Origin: Progne subis subis
Lineage: Eukaryota > Chordata > Aves > Passeriformes > Hirundinidae
Length of the DNA: 64,000 nucleotides
Assembly (NCBI GenBank): GCA_022316685.1
Contig: JAKJHU010000107.1
Location: 1,550,001-1,614,000, forward strand
Direction of reading: 5' to 3'
Positions 35,761 to 48,054 of the stretch are shown piece after piece. Position 1 is the first letter of the stretch, and every line of letters begins with the position of its first letter. The notes beneath the pieces are model-generated. The model was not told where the DNA came from, ran no database searches, and was given only the letters and a program-made list of their open reading frames with translations. The position numbers and the translations under genes were made by a program.

Positions 35761-38549
35761 AAAAAAATCACTATAGTTAACAAAAATCTATAACTTTGAA
35801 TGAAGTGTCTATTTTTTTATGTTAAAAAAAATAGAAGAAAAGTTAATTTTTAGTTTAATGAAATTCTTTGTCTCTAAACATTACATCCATATTTTTCAGT
35901 TTGGATTTTCTGTGAATAATTGATCTACAGAGAATGAGTGTACAAACTTCATTAATTTTTTAATATAATTGGATGACGTGGATCATGCTTTCCAACTGTC
36001 CAGTCCTCATTTGGTCTTTAAGCCCAAAACTCTGAATGATGTGTCGCTTGCCTTTTTTCTTCTTTCTCCTAGGTTCAGTTTCTAACAAAAATATTTATAG
36101 TTTGCTGGGTTTGTCCTGGTAGACCCATTGACTTTTGCCCAGCTCATCTCTTCCTATAAAGTAGACATTGAGAATAGCTCTTAGAAGCTTAAACTATCAA
36201 ACATTCTTCAGCATCTCTTCCTTCCTTGAAATATTAATGTGGAAATACTCTGCCCCTTCAAATCCTGTTCAGCATCAGTTCAGTGTTTATGTGCAAGTAC
36301 AGAACAGAATTGACATGGCTGCATATATTTCGGTGTCAATATAATATTAAAACAGAGAAGGAAAAAACCCAGGCCAGTAATAAAGTGGCTGAATGTCCAG
36401 TGTAATTACTTGCACTTAAATATTTCTGTTTCTGATCTTCTTCAAAGTTGGGGTTGTCATAACTGTCATGTTTGATGCAACTGTATGGTGAAAGAAATGT
36501 TGACCCCAATGAGCTGTAAAATCTACAAGAAAAGGTGTATAAGGACATTCACAAGTACAAAACTGCTATGCTAGCTGTTCCAATATTTGGACAAGACACA
36601 GGTGTAATGGTAGGTTATTTTATAAGAGAATTTCCATTTCATAGTTTTCACAAGTAATAATAAAATTAGCATAAAGATTTTGTGGTGAAAGACTGACCAA
36701 TTAAAAAAAGGAAAAAGTGTTTTCTAAGCCAGCATATTGAAAAGGTAGGACACTAAAGATAATACAGATCTTCTTGCCCCACACATCCTCCCCTCCAGCT
36801 TTTCCAATCTGATGGTTGTAGAAGTGACACGTATTTTATGCTTGATGGATGAAAAGAGACAGTAAAAGGCAAGATGAGCTAATAACAGTAAAGTGTGTAT
36901 TGAATCAGAAATGTGTTGAGGTACTGAGAGAAATCAAGATATGTGCTTCAATCATTAGAGTTTGTCACAAGTGAGATTTGTTGGTTGATGTGCTGTCAAA
37001 GTACTGAAAGAGAAAGGCTTTATAACAAGCAGCTAGACATGCAGAAAAGAAGTTTAGGACCCAAAGGACCCAGTATAAATAGAAGTTATAAAGTGAAAAA
37101 GAGTAATAAAGTTGGCATCAAGAGAAGGGCAGTATTGATCCAGCCTTTAAAAAAAGACAAAACTTATTCAGACACCTTGAAAAATTATCTTCTTAGTTTT
37201 TATTTTCTTAAAAATCATTACTTTTAATAATTAAGCATGTCTTCACCTCTCAGAAGAGAAAAACTCAAAAATGGTCAAGTTGCATATAACTGTGAACATT
37301 ATTCTTATCCCATCTGTCTGTTTTTGAAGCATAACACATTATTAATGCAAATTAATATCTTAAAAATATGTATTTAATCCAGTTCTGGATTGATCTGAGT
37401 GCATATTTTCTTAAAAATAAATCTCATTACCTTGAAATATTTACCTAATTTATAGCTGCTGGTAAATCGTTTCACTTCATTGTAATATCAGGTTAAAGAT
37501 AGTCCTTTAAAGAAATTATTGATGTTTCCTGAGAAAATTTAAACAAAGTGACTTTCTGATTTGAGAGCTTATTCTTCCAGCAGAGTTTGGGAATGTGTAT
37601 TGTTGTTCATGAATTCCTCCATGTTCCTTTCATCCACATAATATATACTGTTATCTTTTACTTCACAGTATTTACAAAATGCTTTATATTTGCATTTGAT
37701 TTTGTTTTGTTTACAAATGCTAGTGGTTGACACAGTGCGTCCTTCTCTACTACTGGAGCTTTATTTCCCATAACCCTGCTCAATTTATAACCACTAGTGG
37801 AGGTTGTAATGGATGTGTCTTGTCCTGATGGCTGCAGCCATCTCAGTAGACTCAATCAATGGATTATGAGGGTGTGATGCAGAGATTAAAAAATCAGACT
37901 CAATAAAGGATTACTGCAGCAGCTAGTTTTAGAGCTCATAGAAAAAGAGACTGTTTCAAATTTTTTACCTGAGAGATGCAAAGGACCTGAGCCAAGAAGA
38001 ATCAGTGGGAGAACTGGTCTCTAATAAAACTACAGTGCAATTACTTTTAAGACTGCAGTGGGAGAGAGATAAATCACACAAATTGATACTGATTTCAAGA
38101 AATGGAACTGTAAAGAAACAAATTTTCAAATAGAGAATGAAGTTGTTCAAAAAGCCTACATGCAACATGAAGGCTGCTATAAATACTGTTAGAAGACCAG
38201 TTAGACTGTGTGTCGTAATTCAACCCAAAACTTCCTTGCACATCTTCCTGGGAAAGTTAAGGAGGCTGTTGCAGCTAATACTTTGACCTCTAAAAAAGTA
38301 GGAAAGCTTGGTCAAATAGGGAAAAGAGAAATATATATATATAAACAATAGGTCAAAGGTAAAGAGAAAATTTAGAGACCTGAACCAGAAAAGCCAGAAC
38401 TAAAATTTTGCAAAGCATCATCAAATTGACAGCAAAACAGTACTTTAAACACATAAAAAGCAGGAAACCACATAGGGAATTAGTGAGGATGCTTGGTGTA
38501 AAGAGTATATTCTAATTGATAAGGCCATAGCTAAAATTATCAATAATAT
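35761..38549. other. AT-rich stretch, nothing recognised
   Basis: No gene or repeat that I can support. A plus-strand frame of 94 codons (36943-37227) is rich in K and S without domain-like spacing. Confidence 0.5.
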
Positions 38550-40180
38550 TTTTATTTCAGACTTAATCTGAAGGTGTGGATCAGGACCAACAACTTGACC
38601 TTTATTTTCTCTGAAGCAGAGAGGTCAGAGAAGCTGGCTCAGATTTGAGTAAATATACAGGAACTATTGTGTCATCTAGATGAGTCAGATATCAAGAAAT
38701 CAACAAAAACACATGGCATTCAGTCAAGAGCTCTGAAATATTTCAAATACAAAGCAGCTGGTCTGCTCAACAAAGTATATGACCTAGTATTGCAAACAGC
38801 CACCACCAGAGGACTTTGACATTGATATCATTAACACTACAAAAGCTGCCAAGGATGGGATTCTGTAAAGTACAGATCAGCAACCGACTCTTCTCATTCG
38901 TTTGACAGAAGAATCTGTAATAAACTCAAGCCTTAGAATCAGTATGTCTTCTGTAGAGTTGTGGAGCCAAAGTTTATGAAGGGTATTCAGTGGCATAAAT
39001 TATCTTTAGAAGCATTTCATATCAAAAGTTACAAAAGGGAAAAATATGTCAGGGGATTGGAGAAAGATCCTCCAGTAGACTCAAGTTGATGAAAAGGACA
39101 TAATTATCTCTCTCTAGGGTGGTTCCCTCAGGAGAACTGTCAGTATGAACTGTGTTCAATGGCTTCACCAGTAACTTGGAGAACTAGTCACAGATGCTCC
39201 TTTAGGCATTTTTAGGCTTTCAAAGGTGTCAGTGTCAAGGAATTGCAGATGAACCCCACAAAACTGAGACAGAAGGTAGAAAGATGGCAGATCACCTTCA
39301 TAAAAGTGAACATCAGGAATCTTTAAGGAAAAACAACTTGACCTCTGTGGAGGGGCTTGACAGCTGGCCTGCAAGGAAAACTGAGTTAGTAGAAGAAATA
39401 ATTGATGAATTCTGAGTGTATCCATAGCAAGGAAGAAGACAAGGGTGTCAGCATGGAAACTGATTAGAAAAGATACATGCAGGATTTTTGTAGTTAGATT
39501 ACGTGCATAAGTAAACAAGTATATGTGCCTTACTAACTTTTTGTAAAACTTGCCAATTATATTGACACTAATTGCTTTGCACCAATGAATATAATAAGTT
39601 ATTGTGATGTAGTCAGTAACTTAAGATCATGCTTTGCTAGGAGTGCATAAACTGGAGAACACACAGAATAAACGGCCAGACACACTATTGTTATTCTGAC
39701 CACTTGTGTGTGTGTGTCATGTCTGACCCGATGGTGACAGATCTCAACCATGCTGAACTTGGAACTGGCAGATACGAAGCAGATCTTGAAACATTCTTTC
39801 CCAGCTCTCTGAAATCACTGACTTGATGTGTTTGGTAAGAAAAAGGCTGACAGGATGTTCCTGTGTTTGCAAAACCATGCAGTCGAGGATTACCTGAAGA
39901 CAGATCTACCACTAAAGGTCCACTAAATACTACAATATCAAAACCAGGGGCACACAATGCAGCTTACAGGAGAGCAGTTCAAAACAGCCTCAATGATATG
40001 CTCAGTAGGTCCTGATTTCCTGAAATGTGCTGTCACAGCAGGCCATGGAGACAGAAAATATTACCAGGCTCAAAAAGAGATTAGACACATTCTGGGACAA
40101 AGGGTTCAGTGATGGGAACTAAAAGAATGTCTGGGGATGTACCCTCATAAGCACTAATTTTAGTTGCTGCAAGAGCAAGA
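38550..40180 (+). mobile_element. Probable ancient CR1/L3-like LINE, heavily decayed
   Basis: Scattered blocks match the order of a CR1/L3-type reverse transcriptase and 3' region. 'tgtgttcaatggcttcaccagtaacttggag' (about 39149-39180) corresponds to the FN-x-F-x-x-DL region of the RT domain. It is followed at a suitable distance by 'ttgcagatgaacccc', matching the F-A-D-D/T context. 'gagacagaaaatattaccaggctcaaaaagagattagacacattctgggacaaagggttcagtgatgg' (about 40047-40116) resembles the 3' ORF2 end of L3-like elements. Many stops and indels are present. The limits are guesses, and the stretch 39520-39990 shows no clear match. Confidence 0.45.
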
Positions 40181-43100
40181 ATATGAAGAACAGGTGGTGC
40201 AAAAGAACAAGAAAAGTAGTAGAACTAATAACACTAACATTGTACATAAAAATACGAACATTAGTAATTATTTGACCAGATTTGGTCTGGAATTCTCTAA
40301 TAGAATGATCTAAAAGGATGCTCAGAAGGTCATGAATTCTATTTTATTTGATTAATACAAGGAAATATACCTTCATCTGTACTGGCAATAGTTTCTTTGA
40401 TGCTGCAAGTACTATATTCTCTTCCAATTTAGTCTCAAGATTAATCAGCTTAACAGCTGCAATTCTGTTTTCCTGTTATTTAGTCAAAGTGTGTCCTTTC
40501 CTATTGGTTCAATCTGTTTGGACATAAAAATTTATCTTCCATTAATTTTTCATTAAGTATTTAATTGATTAATATATTAATGAGAATATTCCAAACATCA
40601 CATTGGTGCAAATGAAAATGTATTAAATTATAATGATTCTTCACATGTTACTGATCAGTTAGTCTTATATTATCTTGCAATGTTGTGATCATGTTTTTGT
40701 GCATCACATGGTAAACACACAAGAAGCTCATTTTATTGTCTTAGTCAAGCTCTACCTTTTGGCTACTTCTTGCAATCCTAAATTTGTTATAGATGAGGTT
40801 AGTTTGACACTTCAATGCTTCCAGGATGTTGATGACTGCCCATTTTTTTATCATACATGTGATTATAAGTTTTTTTATTTTTCTATTTTTCAGCTAAAAC
40901 TTAATGAAGGTGGTTAAGGCTGTAATTCCAGGCATCTTGGCCTTAATACAAGGCTTTGGAGGCTTGCAAGCATTTTTAATTATGTTATTTTCTAAGTGCT
41001 CTTGAGTAAAAGTTTATTTATTTATTATCACACAATTTATTGAAGTTCATTAATTTGATATGTTTAATATATTGTCTATCTTACATCTTTTGTTAGAATG
41101 ATCTAAACTCATGTACTTACAAACTTTAAAACATTTTTATATGATATTACTTCTCAGTTTCTTTGAAATAAAATATATAAGACTTGACCTGGAAAATATA
41201 TATCCAGGATTCAGTTATTACTTGCTAAAGGTAAATTTTTGCTACTTGTGAGATGTCAAATACTTTATTATAGGTGCACATTCAAGCAGATGAGAGAAGT
41301 GGGCGAATTGATAAGGATCTGGAATTAAACGATCCTTACCATCGAATATATAGATTGGGTTCTTTATTGAGGGATCATGGCATTCTCAATAACTAATTGA
41401 AATACAACAAGTATGTCTGCATTTAAAGTTACTTACTTTATGGGAAAAATACTGTCTTTGATAGGTTTTTAAGGAAAAATATCTAGTCCAGCACATAGCA
41501 CATTATTTTTATGATTTTAAAAATGTTATGAATAGAACATTATTATCAAGATAAGTATTCTAATTACACTTCTTCACAGTTAGAAAACTAGAGCTGAAAC
41601 CTGTATAAATAACAGGTCCAAACCTCTAAGCATATATCATAAATTTGCAATCAATAAGTTAAAGGCTTTGATAGGGCATGATCTTGTTTCAGTTTCTGGT
41701 TGTGCACTCATATTCTCTTTCCAAAGACAATAGAGTTTGGTTTGTGTCCTGCGCCTTGCTCTTAGTCTGATATTGAGCTGAGATAAACTAGGGCACTTTT
41801 TCTAGATAGAGGAACTTAAAAAGTTGTCTTAATTCTCTATTTCAGACCAAGAAATGGCATCCTCTGTTAAGAGGAAGAGAGATGAAAGTACAGAGGTAAA
41901 CCAAGATTAAAAGGAAGTAAAAATATTCAGGAAGACAAACTTGAAAAAAAAAAGCTAATGTTATATGCTGTCTAATGATCAGTGAAACTTAGGATAAAAT
42001 ACATTCTTGATGTCAAATTAGGTTAAAGAATACAACCATTCTATGTCTATTTGCAGGATCATTTCCAGGGCTGAAACAGACACTTGTTTTTAATCCTGTT
42101 GCCTCATAGATTTAACTGAGAGTTCTTGTTATTAATCATATGTTGATATATTTTACAAAAATTAAGCTGCAATCGCCAACTTTTTTCAAACAAGACACCA
42201 AAAAATATCCTCCATTTGTTTGGTTCTGACTGTTAAAATGTATCCGTATTTTAATTTAAATGAGTTTTTCTGATCCATCTGTCATCAGACACATCTGCTT
42301 TTTTGTTAAAGTGAATATTTTCAAATATTTTGCTAGATCTAACAAAATATTTATGCTTCAGAAGAAAGAACTTCCGTTGTTTTAGTTATACAGTAGTTAC
42401 ACAACTCACAAATTAAGAATTGGTCATTATAGTTCAATACCTTTTAAAATGGTTTAACAAAATCTTCATTAAGAAAAAATTTCTTGTAAAAACAAATTAG
42501 ATGGATCTCTCTTTAGCTCCTTAGTTCTGTGATGATTATAAATCTACAATTGGTAATAAATTTGAAAGTTCATGCAGCAATAGAAGAATAAATATTCCCT
42601 ACGCATTTTGGTGCACTCATAATAATTTATGCAATCACACATGGTGACTTTCAGTTTCAACAGTTTCAATTTCAAATCTTTCAACAGACTAGAGAGTTAC
42701 ACAGAAAGGATTTTTGTCTTGTTTATTTGGAGTAAACATGAATTAAAAGTGGTCTTCAAGTACAAATTCTATTAATAGAACTCAATTTTTTTCTTTCACT
42801 GTGGAACTATTTGATGATTGTGCTTTAAGGTGGGGGGCAAACAGGAGATTTTATCTCATTATTAGTTTAGTTTAATCTTTTTCAAGAGAATTTGTAATCT
42901 AAAATATCAGAGATTAAATCTTTTTTTAATATACCTTGAAGCTGATGTCAATTCACATTCTGACTTGCTTTGTGCCACTCTACTTGGTTATTTTCTGAAA
43001 CAATTATTTTATGAAGCTGTTTTTTATCTGTAGAAAAACATCTTCAATGAAATCTAAATAAAAATCTATGTAGAACAAACTAGCTAAAAAGTGATGTCCT

Positions 43101-43883
43101 AAACTGTCATTTCCGTAAGTGGCCTAATTTGTGCAATCATTACTGTATATGATACCTTCTCATATTTTCTCTTTGGGAGGGGCAAGAGAAATGTGTGACT
43201 TCTACACAGGTAATTGCAGATATCATTCTAAAGATACTTTTTCAAATCTTGCTTGGACATGTTTTTAGATATTGAACAAATATTAAGAAACAAAGTATTT
43301 AAGGAGTGTTTTCAATAAACTGCAATTATTTTGGGTGGAACCAGAAAATATTTTAGAATATGGTTTTAATCTTTGCTTTTTTAATATTGAAAAATATTGT
43401 GAGAAAAAGTAAAAAATTAAGCAAAATGTTAATTTCATTAACATTTCTGCAGGAAGACTCTCAGAATGTATTCCTGTGCTACAGTAGGAGGAGAGTAAAA
43501 TACGGATCAGGTAGAACAAACAGGATTATGAGTCTGGAGGGTATATTTCGAACTTCCCAGTACCCATCCTAACTACACCTCTGTGGCAGATTACTTTTAT
43601 CTGAATAAGTTTTTGGTCTAAAATAGTCTGAATTTTCTCAGAGCCTGTGATAATGTCCCAAAACTATCTTAATATGTTTATTAAAAAATACTAACTTGAG
43701 TGGAGGAAAAAGGCAGTTAAAGGAACTGAAAGACAGGGAAGACACATTTTCTCAAAGATAGGGAAACTCATTGTGTTAAATTTAATACTGCACTGCTACT
43801 CTGTAGGACAATAAAAGACCTACATTGTTTGTATTTGGATGACAGATCAGGAGAATCTATTTCAAGTCATATTTTTAGATTAA
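40181..43883. other. AT-rich stretch, nothing recognised
   Basis: No gene or repeat recognised in 3.7 kb. An 8-bp inverted repeat with an 11-nt loop (taaggatc/gatcctta, about 41310-41339) sits in a short segment with several CpGs. It might be a conserved or regulatory element, but nothing in the sequence proves it. Confidence 0.5.
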
Positions 43884-43888
43884 ATTAC
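43884..43888 (+). repeat. Target-site duplication, left copy (ATTAC)
   Basis: ATTAC, immediately left of the LTR start and repeated exactly at 45427-45431. Confidence 0.8.
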
Positions 43889-45426
43889 TGTCATAGGTTT
43901 AATTTTAAATTGGGCAGAAACACTACTTAATGTAATGGTTTTACATTCACTAAATTTTGGTCTTGGTACTTACTCTTTTTGTGAGAGAGAGACTAGGAGA
44001 AAAACAAAGCAGGCTTAACTTTAAAATTAACAAATAGTTTATTAACTTACACTAAAAGAATAGAAAAACAGAAAGTTGGAAAAAAACTAAAATGGAATGA
44101 AACTTCAAAAAAACTTTTCCCTGTCTTTACAAACTGTTCACTTTTTTACAAAACAACATAAAGAAACAAAACTTGTAATTTTCAGTCAGTTTCACTATCT
44201 GATAATAGTCTTTCATCAATTCATTAGGGGAAGAGTATCTTTTTGAGTCATGGATCCCACTGACAACTTAGAACAGTTCTCTTGTGGGTTTTAAACTGTC
44301 ACAAAAACAATCGCCCGGAGAAACCTGCCTTTGTGACCCTCCCAGGAGCAGTTTCCCAAGCTGCTTATGGGTCATGAGTTTTAGACTTTTGCATACTGGG
44401 GTGTCTCTTTTTAAAGATAACTAACTCCAAAGCACAGGATTTTTCACTTCAAGGTACAGAGATATCTTCTCACTTCTTCACTGGCACAGGGGGCTTCTCA
44501 TCTTTATCTCTGTTCAAAGCATCTTATAGGATATTAGTCTATCACAAACACCTTTGCTTAAATTTATACGAAAACAATCATCTCCCCAAATGCATATCTT
44601 TCCCATGATTTATAAGAATAACTTAGAGTTCATTTCCATGACTTAAGTAAGAATAGAACAACCAACTCTTCAACTCTCTTTCTTAATAGTCTTTTCACTC
44701 TTGCTACTGACTTCATGCTGTTGTTCTTTATGTTCACTCTGTCCTTCTTTACTCTCTCAGAGAAGGGCCAAGCTCTCGAAGCTTCATGTTGCTAAGAAAG
44801 AGTTAAATCTGCTCAGAGTCTTTGTCTCTCACTCTCTGTAGCTTGTAGTGTTACATGTTTAAGGCTAAGCTGATAAGGAAAAACTCACGCAGAAACATTA
44901 GAAATTGGAGCACTGGAGCAGTCTAAGAAAAAACTCAGGCAAGATCATAAATGCCTTCTCAGCCCACCCCTCGGTGCAAACCGGGGTGGCTTTGGCCACA
45001 GTGCCCATAGCTCCCATCAGAGGCCTAGCAGAGATTTTTTTCTGCTCCAAGGAAACTTGAAGAAAGCGGCTGTTACAAGACAGCCTTCTCCTTCTCCCCC
45101 TTCACCCGGGAGCCGGTGGAATCCGGCCAGGCCTCAGGCCAGCTTCCCCCCCAAAAAGGGGGGAGCAGCAGGCCCAGCTCGATGTTACCTGTCTCTCTCT
45201 GGCCAAAGGAAAAAGGAAAAGGACCCCACCTACAGGAAATCAAGGAGTTTTATATGGTACTTCCCAAAGTCGCAACTAACAATTTCAGTGGTCAGAATAG
45301 ATGTCAATATTCTAACTAACCCTCTGATAGGTCTCTGTCTCTTCTAAAGCAATTCCTAGGTCCTGACCTAGAGAATTATTTTACATTCTTTTATAACTAA
45401 AAACTAAACTGTACTAGCCCATGACA
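43889..45426 (-). mobile_element. Intact solo LTR, 1,538 bp, with 5-bp target duplication
   Basis: The element starts TGTCATAGG and ends CCCATGACA, so the termini are a 9-bp inverted repeat with one mismatch, bounded by TG...CA. It is flanked on both sides by the same five bases, ATTAC (43884-43888 and 45427-45431), a target-site duplication. Five bp is usual for ERVL-type integrases. On the minus strand it carries AATAAA at 44043-44038, 155-150 bp from its 3' end, giving a plausible U5. A TATA motif ATATAAAA lies at 45255-45248, about 170 bp from its 5' end. The middle (about 44940-45240) is GC-rich. There is no internal retroviral sequence, so the provirus was lost by LTR-LTR recombination. 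The length and the roughly 1.2-kb TATA-to-AATAAA distance are unusual. The true promoter may lie elsewhere in the LTR. Confidence 0.8.
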
Positions 45427-45431
45427 ATTAC
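45427..45431 (+). repeat. Target-site duplication, right copy (ATTAC)
   Basis: ATTAC, immediately right of the LTR end, matching 43884-43888. Confidence 0.8.
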
Positions 45432-48019
45432 CTCATTTGGTTTCTTTGCCTCTTTACCATGTTTCATCATATCAAAACAGTCATATAAGCTCCAAGAGTG
45501 GGAGCTGCCGGTGCTCACAGTTCATCATTGTATCACATTTCTAGAGCTACTGCTTTATTAATGTTTTCCACCTCATTTTCTTCTTTCATATTAATATCAC
45601 AAATCCAAATAGTTCCTCAGTGAACTTTATCTGTGAAATAACAGTAAAAATGAGAAACAGGAACCTCACTTATATGTTTATCATACATCCAGCCCTAGGT
45701 ATAGTTGTAGAGATTGTCTGTTTTGGCTTATGGACACTACTGAGAGTAAAAAACACAGTGACATTCACATTAAAACTCCTTCAGGGAAAGAAAAAGTTCT
45801 TATAATCTACTGTTTTGTAAGGAGTCTTCTTGTATTACAGATTCTAGACATTGTCACCATGGAACAAACACCCATGATGAGAATCATTAGAAAAGGTGGA
45901 ACACCCCAGAAAAAAGACATTTGTGGTTGACTTTTAAACTTTTTTTATTTGCAAGAATGGTGGCAGTCATTCTCTTACTATTTCCCCCCTCTCAACTCTT
46001 CACAAAATTTTCCCTACCTTACTTATCTCTCATAAAAGAGGAATTTCTCCCTTTTTGCTTTGAAAAAATAATGTCAGCTCATTTACTTGTGAAGCATTAA
46101 TTCGGATATAAGCTACCCATTTGGAATCTCTATATAATCACTGGAGTTCTAAACCCCCTTCAGAAAAATACTGTAAGGGCTGCTGTGAATGTAGATGTCA
46201 GTATGGCAGAGATATTTCTTTTTCACATCATGTAATTGTCTGAGATACTCTACACTATTCTACTAGGCTTATTTAGTTCCCACATTTATTGTATGGATGA
46301 ATACTTTGCATTCACCATCATGTTTCACAAACCCTCATTTTTTTTGCTGCCTTGCTTGCTGAGTCTACAATTTCAACTCATCTAAGTTCAGCTTAATTCC
46401 TTTTCCTGCCATGTCTGACTCCTTCTATTACTTACCCATTTGATCTTTCTTCTCTTGTCCCAGGTCATTGCTTCCACTTTTTTTTGCCTCACTGCTACAT
46501 TGTTGTTTTCTTGGTGATCTCTTCCTAATTTTGCTGGATAACTTCTCCAGGGACTCTTGAGACATCATTTCACTTCATCCTACAAATTCAAATGTATCAC
46601 TCCCTCAGTTGTCTTTTACTACATACATGGAGATCCAAGGATAATAGTACTCTATTAGTACATATAGAATCAAACCTAGCGAATCAATGAAATGGAATGG
46701 ATTCCTCAGAAATTATGGAAAGTAGGGACTAATGATTTAGCTTAAAACATTCCTTCTTCAATTTTTCCTTTTTGTCTGTGAAAGAACTACACAAACAATG
46801 AGAGAAAGGAAATTTGATTGCCTGACAGAAACCAGACAAACAAACTCCAGCAGGGTGCTGCCAGACGAATGACAAAAGAAAGTTGAAAAACACTGATTTT
46901 CTTTTCCTTATTTATAGTAATCTGTGCTTTTGCATCTGAGAATGGAGAACATTAGGTAAAAGATGGAAGCAAATGTGATTTGCAAGCAGATGATATTAAT
47001 TTTTTGCTGTCAGCTGTATGACTTCAACCCTGGGTACACTTGCTTTTATAACAAAATGAATTGCACACTGAAGACTAGGAGTCCATGCTTCTCATTAATA
47101 ATTTTATTACTATTTTCATTTTAATTGAGCATTATTATTGAAATATATGCTCTTATTTCTACCACATATTTAACCTTATATGAACAACTGGTGCTTAAAA
47201 AGCCCATATTTTTATTCTTTCTGAAAGTTGAAGACAAAACCCCCCAGATACAAACAAAATTCTTCTGCTTGTCTTTCTGAAGTACTTTGAGTGACTTTTA
47301 GCTGCTGTAGTGCAATACTCACTAGTCTCCAGTGTCTGTGCTCATCTTGTTCTTTAAGAGAATGAGTCCATATATAATGGCTCTAATAGGATAACATGAT
47401 CTACTAAAGAAGCTGATACAATTTTTCAAGGATTATGATATTGCAGCTTTTTTTTCAAACATTCAAAAGGATTGGCTCAAAGGTGACCCACCTTTGAAAA
47501 TATATCTTTTCATATTAGAAAACCTTTTCACAAACATATTTTCACACACATGCACCAATAATTAGGAGTTAGAACCCACATAATTGCTATTAATACACAA
47601 GAAAGGATATTTCATGACAATTAAAATGCACACCTCCATATCATCATTAATTTTTTCCCTTAAACTATTCAAACACATTGTCAAATTTAGTTTGTTTTCA
47701 TGTTTCTAATGTATTTTATAAGCTTCATCAAGAAAACAGCTTAACCTTTTTATTATATAAATAAAATGCTCATTGAATGCACAAGGATCTCTAAAAGTTC
47801 TATGAACAATGCTTTAGTGGTACGGAAACAGTAGTGATGCTTTCAATTATGATTGTAGACTGTCCATTTCTCAAGCTGGGAGTGCATCAGCAGGAGGTAA
47901 TAGCAGATCTGATAATCCAGAGGAAAAAAATCACAACAATCCAGACATGTATTTTAGCTTTTATATAAAAGCTGAAGTAAGGGAAAATAGATAAACCCAT
48001 AGTGGGGCTTTTGTTCCTT

Positions 48020-48054
<35 letters not shown>

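Noticed and set aside
39165..39518. 117-codon open frame on the minus strand
   Set aside because: Antisense to the probable ancient LINE and without recognisable features.
45057..45347. 96-codon proline/serine-rich frame on the plus strand
   Set aside because: Lies antisense within the 1.54-kb LTR. The composition reflects the GC-rich LTR centre.
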